Assembly (NCBI RefSeq): GCF_050750585.1
Contig: NZ_JBOJLM010000005.1
Location: forward strand, 1 to 64,000
Direction of reading: 5' to 3'
Origin: Salinimicrobium sp050750585
GTDB taxonomy: Bacteria; Bacteroidota; Bacteroidia; Flavobacteriales; Flavobacteriaceae
DNA length: 64,000 nt
Shown: in pieces, positions 61,094-64,000 of the stretch
How positions within the stretch are numbered: position 1 is the first letter of the stretch
Layout of the letters: every line of letters begins with the position of its first letter
The notes under the pieces: generated by a model
What the model saw: the letters and a program-made list of their open reading frames with translations, nothing else
The model's database searches: none
What the model was told of the DNA's origin: nothing
Program-made: the position numbers and the translations under genes

Positions 61094-62239
61094 TCACACC
61101 TGCTCTTCCTGTTTTAACCTGAAGAAAAGCTGAGACACGGGAATGAATAGAAGTCCGGCGAAAAGGAACAGCAGAAAAGAGATTTTAAGGTTAAAAAGAT
61201 GGGCAATGTAACCAACCAGTGGCGGCCCTAATAGCATCCCAACAATTCCATAAGTAGTGATGATCGAAATAGCCATTCCTGCCGAATATTTTTTAGAAGT
61301 ACCTGCCAGGCTAAAGATCATGGGGATAATAGCCGCAACCCCAATACCAACAAGGCTAAAGCCTGCTAGTGCCGGCCAAAAACTCGGCCACAGGACCATT
61401 AAAAGTACTCCCGAAGAAATTAGGGAAGAACTCACCACAAACATTCGGGCCATTCCTAATTTCTCGATAAGCCTGTCAGAAAAGAACCTTGAAAGTGCCA
61501 TAAAGGTCATAAAAATAAGATAGCCTAGTGTGAATACCTCTTCCTTAACAACTTCTCTAAAGTACACTCCGCTCCAGTCAAACATACCACCTTCGCACAG
61601 CGATGCAAAAAAGATGAGTAACCCAAGGTAAAGAATGAATTTATCGGGTTTACCAAGCCTTAATTTATTACCGCCCGTGGCACGATCTTTCCGCAGTAAA
61701 AAGGAGTAAGAACATAATCCAAGTAAAATTCCGAGACTTGCAACCATCCAAAAATGGATCTGCATGGAAACATTCAGCTTAATAAGTAAGGTAGAAAAAA
61801 GCACCCCTACCAATCCGCCTGTACTCCAAAGGCCATGAAAGGAGCCCAAAATCTTCCGCGGAAATAACTTTTGAAGCGTGAGAGACTGCGTATTCATGGA
61901 GATATTGAGTATTCGCATGCTAAAGGCAAAAACACTGATGCCTGCCACCAAAAACACCATGTTTGATGCACTTCCTATAAGCACCAGCCCTACAGCAAAA
62001 AAGAAATAAGCCGCAATTAAAGGATTGCGACTGTCAAATTTTGACACCAGCCATCCCGAAATTGGCAATCCTATGAGAGAACTCACCGGCATGGCTAGCA
62101 GGAGATTTCCCAGTTGTGCCTCGTTTAGATCAAAATGGGTTTTGATAGTGGGAATGCGGGATGCCCATGTAGAAAAAGCAAAACCCGACATAAAGAAGAA
62201 AGTGCTAAGAGCAATACGTTGCTTTTTACGGGATTCCAT
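61094..62239 (-). CDS. MFS transporter
   Basis: A 381-residue major facilitator with about 12 hydrophobic helices, started at the ATG at 62239 (MESRKKQRIAL) rather than at the TTG 18 bases upstream. The loop-2 motif region is GLPISGWLVSKFDSRNPLI (G-x-x-x-D/R-x-x pattern) and there is an early ASRIPTIKTHFDLNEAQLG. The type resembles the FucP/YbjJ-like sugar or drug branch of MFS. The substrate is unknown. Confidence 0.88.
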   Translation of the reverse strand: MESRKKQRIALSTFFFMSGFAFSTWASRIPTIKTHFDLNEAQLGNLLLAMPVSSLIGLPISGWLVSKFDSRNPLIAAYFFFAVGLVLIGSASNMVFLVAGISVFAFSMRILNISMNTQSLTLQKLFPRKILGSFHGLWSTGGLVGVLFSTLLIKLNVSMQIHFWMVASLGILLGLCSYSFLLRKDRATGGNKLRLGKPDKFILYLGLLIFFASLCEGGMFDWSGVYFREVVKEEVFTLGYLIFMTFMALSRFFSDRLIEKLGMARMFVVSSSLISSGVLLMVLWPSFWPALAGFSLVGIGVAAIIPMIFSLAGTSKKYSAGMAISIITTYGIVGMLLGPPLVGYIAHLFNLKISFLLFLFAGLLFIPVSQLFFRLKQEEQV

Positions 62240-62420
62240 ACCTCTTAAAAAAGTCAAAGATGGCAGGAATTTTTGAATGCTGAAAGCCTTGAACTCTTAG
62301 TTTTTCAGAAAAAAGTGCTTAACATTCCTTAGGTATAGATTAACAAGAGCTTAACTCTACTCCCATGCGATCGTGTTGCCAAAATCCACTTTTCTTTGGA
62401 AATTGTAGCAAAACTACATT

Positions 62421-62780
62421 ATGATTTCTATCCAGGTTGAACATAACGTTATTTACACCGTCGCCGAAGAAAAACTCACCAATGAAGATTATGACAGACT
62501 TATCCCCCTGCTACAGGAGAAAGTAAGGAGTTTTGGCACCATAAGATGGTACTTTGAGATGAAAGAATTTGAAGGCTGGAACTTAAGTGCCATGTGGCGC
62601 GATATCAAATTCGACTTCAAAAATAAAGAAAACCTGGAACGTATTGCCATGGTGGGGAATAAGGACTGGGAGAAAGAACTCACCCAACTTATGAAACCCT
62701 TTACCGGAGCCACGATCAAGTATTTTGATTTAACCGAAAAAGACGAAGCTAAAAATTGGATCAAGAAGATAGAAATATGA
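62421..62780 (+). CDS. SpoIIAA/STAS-like protein
   Basis: A 119-residue protein of the SpoIIAA-like type (PF11964-like): alternating beta-alpha, ISIQVEHNVIYTVAEEKLTN, IRWYFEMKEFEGWNLSAMW and RIAMVGNKDWEKELTQLMKPF. Members may bind lipids or ligands, and the function is unclear. Its stop overlaps the start of the methyltransferase gene in an ATGA junction, so both are translationally coupled. Confidence 0.82.
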   Translation: MISIQVEHNVIYTVAEEKLTNEDYDRLIPLLQEKVRSFGTIRWYFEMKEFEGWNLSAMWRDIKFDFKNKENLERIAMVGNKDWEKELTQLMKPFTGATIKYFDLTEKDEAKNWIKKIEI

Positions 62781-63406
62781 ACACCGGCGACTCCTATAAT
62801 GCATGGGCAGCCTCTTACGATGCCATGGAGAACAGAACCCGTGACCTCGAAGCCCAGGTGCTTAGGGACACCTTTTTGAACCCACACTACGGGAATATCC
62901 TGGAACTGGGCTGCGGCACAGGAAAAAACACCGAATGGCTCTCGCAAAAAGCCGATTTTGTTACCGCTATTGATATTTCTTCAAAAATGATGGCTAAAGC
63001 GCAGGAAAAAACACAGGCCGAAAATGTTAGCTTTATCGAAGCTGATATTACTAAAGAGTGGCCTGTAAAGCCGGGCTGGGCTAATCTTGTCACCTGTAGC
63101 CTCGTGCTCGAACATATTCAGGATCTCAGCTTTATCTTTGCTGAAGGAGCCCGCAGCCTTAAAAGAAACGGAAAGTTCTATATTTGTGAACTTCATCCGG
63201 GAAGACAATATGCAGGCAGTAGAGCAAAATTTGAAACCGAAAGCGGCTACCAAATGCCTCCCGCCTTTACTCATCATCTTTCAGATTTTCTTGACATGGC
63301 CAAAGAGCACAAGTTTGAACTCTTAGACCTCAACGAACATTTTGATAATAATGACAGGTCTAAAGTGCCAAGGCTGTTATCCCTGGTGTTTGAAAGTGGT
63401 GTCTAG
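62777..63406 (+). CDS. Class I SAM-dependent methyltransferase
   Basis: A 209-residue Rossmann-fold methyltransferase. The true start is the ATG at 62777, which overlaps the STAS gene by 4 bases; the longer frame from 62756 is its read-through. SAM-binding motif I is ILELGCGTGKNTEWLSQKA, motif II VTAIDISSKMMAKAQEK, and post-II VSFIEADITKEW. The acceptor is unknown. The last 30 bases overlap the convergent heme oxygenase-like gene. Confidence 0.88.
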   Translation: MNTGDSYNAWAASYDAMENRTRDLEAQVLRDTFLNPHYGNILELGCGTGKNTEWLSQKADFVTAIDISSKMMAKAQEKTQAENVSFIEADITKEWPVKPGWANLVTCSLVLEHIQDLSFIFAEGARSLKRNGKFYICELHPGRQYAGSRAKFETESGYQMPPAFTHHLSDFLDMAKEHKFELLDLNEHFDNNDRSKVPRLLSLVFESGV

Positions 63407-63964
63407 ATCCAAATTGAAATCCCTGCTAAAAATGCTTTCAAAGAACCGGAAGGTATCTTTAGCCTTTTCTACAGCCATTTTTTCTTCGGAAGGGGTAAAA
63501 GGGTATTTTTCGAGCTCTTCTTTGAATGCTTTCCAGTCCTGAAGGTTATTTTTATCGCCATTAAAGAAGAAATGATGCTGAATTTCATCTAAAGCATCAC
63601 ATTTCTGAAGGTTTTTAGCCAAAACCATTCCGCCCAAGGCCGATCCTTCAACCACGTAGGCCGCTCCCAGGGCTTCGGCTTTAGAATGACATTCAAAAAT
63701 GCCATTTTTGGAAGGTATTTCACCTGTAACGCCCAGCTGTTCCAAATCCTGTTTTAACTGCTGGTGTTTTTTGCCTTCATAGTGTGGCAAATACTTCTGT
63801 ATTTCTGTTTCAGTTTCGCGATACGCCAGGTAATTCTGTAGCAGCAGGAGTTTATAGGTGGTGAGGTCAATACTGTGGTCCATAATTTTCCGGGCCAGGT
63901 TCTTATCCTCTATTTGTTCATGCAGTTCGCGGGTTTCCTCCTTAAGCTTCTCTACTATCTTCAT
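63377..63964 (-). CDS. Heme oxygenase-like (biliverdin-producing) protein
   Basis: A 195-residue all-helical heme oxygenase-fold protein, started at the ATG at 63964 (MKIVEKLKEETRELHEQ); another in-frame ATG is at 63994, close to the window edge. The proximal heme ligand would be His in ETRELHEQIED. The helix with YVVEGSALGGMVLAKNLQK matches the distal-helix G-x-x-x-G of HO. In many bacteria such a gene partners a bacteriophytochrome, which would lie beyond the window edge if present. An exact copy of the dispersed palindrome is inside at 63694-63710. Confidence 0.85.
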   Translation of the reverse strand: MKIVEKLKEETRELHEQIEDKNLARKIMDHSIDLTTYKLLLLQNYLAYRETETEIQKYLPHYEGKKHQQLKQDLEQLGVTGEIPSKNGIFECHSKAEALGAAYVVEGSALGGMVLAKNLQKCDALDEIQHHFFFNGDKNNLQDWKAFKEELEKYPFTPSEEKMAVEKAKDTFRFFESIFSRDFNLDLDTTFKHQG

Positions 63965-64000
63965 CCCTACTGGCTTTAAAATCTTTGATGGCATTCTTGA

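Overview
The window reads as an ordinary chromosomal segment of a marine-type Flavobacteriaceae (Bacteroidota), close in gene content to Gramella/Salegentibacter. The evidence is: a class Id-type ribonucleotide reductase pair, a menaquinone cluster (menE, menC, menA), a bacillithiol deacetylase, many lipoproteins with Bacteroidota-style lipoboxes, genes without Shine-Dalgarno sites, promoter -7 elements of the TAnnTTTG type, a CAL67264-family small membrane gene beside ettA, and intergenic DNA full of the short dispersed modules typical of this family.

Layout. 0.6-3.3 kb: nrdB-nrdA. 3.3-8.3 kb: long repeat-mosaic intergenic DNA around an exonuclease/endonuclease/phosphatase-family gene and an outer-membrane barrel gene. 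8.3-11.4 kb: an AT-rich two-gene operon encoding a leucine-rich-repeat ATPase and an HNH nuclease; it resembles a Septu (PtuA/PtuB) anti-phage system with an added LRR sensor and is the best candidate here for something new. 12.0-18.1 kb: a GC-richer TolC/adaptor/RND efflux set whose genes are separated by dispersed repeats, followed by a PII-like and other small genes to 19.5 kb. 20.3-22.1 kb: DoxX, glutathione peroxidase and an OhrR-like MarR regulator with shared operator-like palindromes. 22.3-26.6 kb: GH92 glycosidase, CBS protein, M28 peptidase. 26.9-29.2 kb: tRNA-His (with a decayed second 3' end beside it), bshB1 and a PLP gamma-lyase. 29.3-33.2 kb: hutI-hutG and followers. 33.5-37.2 kb: a propeller-type sensor kinase with a LuxR-type response regulator. 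37.2-44.1 kb: ettA, DinB, barrel protein, CAL67264 gene, acyl-CoA carboxylase, M1 peptidase. 44.3-50.3 kb: menaquinone genes and holA. 50.4-54.0 kb: HsdR-N nuclease domain, glycosyltransferase, OmpA, metalloprotease. 54.1-64.0 kb: tsaC-like, pcrA/uvrD, FMN glutamate-synthase-like protein, VOC, MFS, STAS, methyltransferase and heme oxygenase genes.

Three sequence-level signals go beyond the gene list. (1) A 14-bp inverted repeat (TACGG-N4-CCGTA) plus a conserved AT-rich block lies at the same place upstream of both the barrel gene (5596) and the LRR-ATPase (8321), implying one regulator for both. (2) The palindrome CAAAAATGNCATTTTTG occurs exactly seven times, in intergenic and coding DNA, with many near copies. 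(3) A 20-bp palindrome is seen as a clean insertion in one of two otherwise matching repeat copies. All functional names come from motifs read by eye; no database search was possible.
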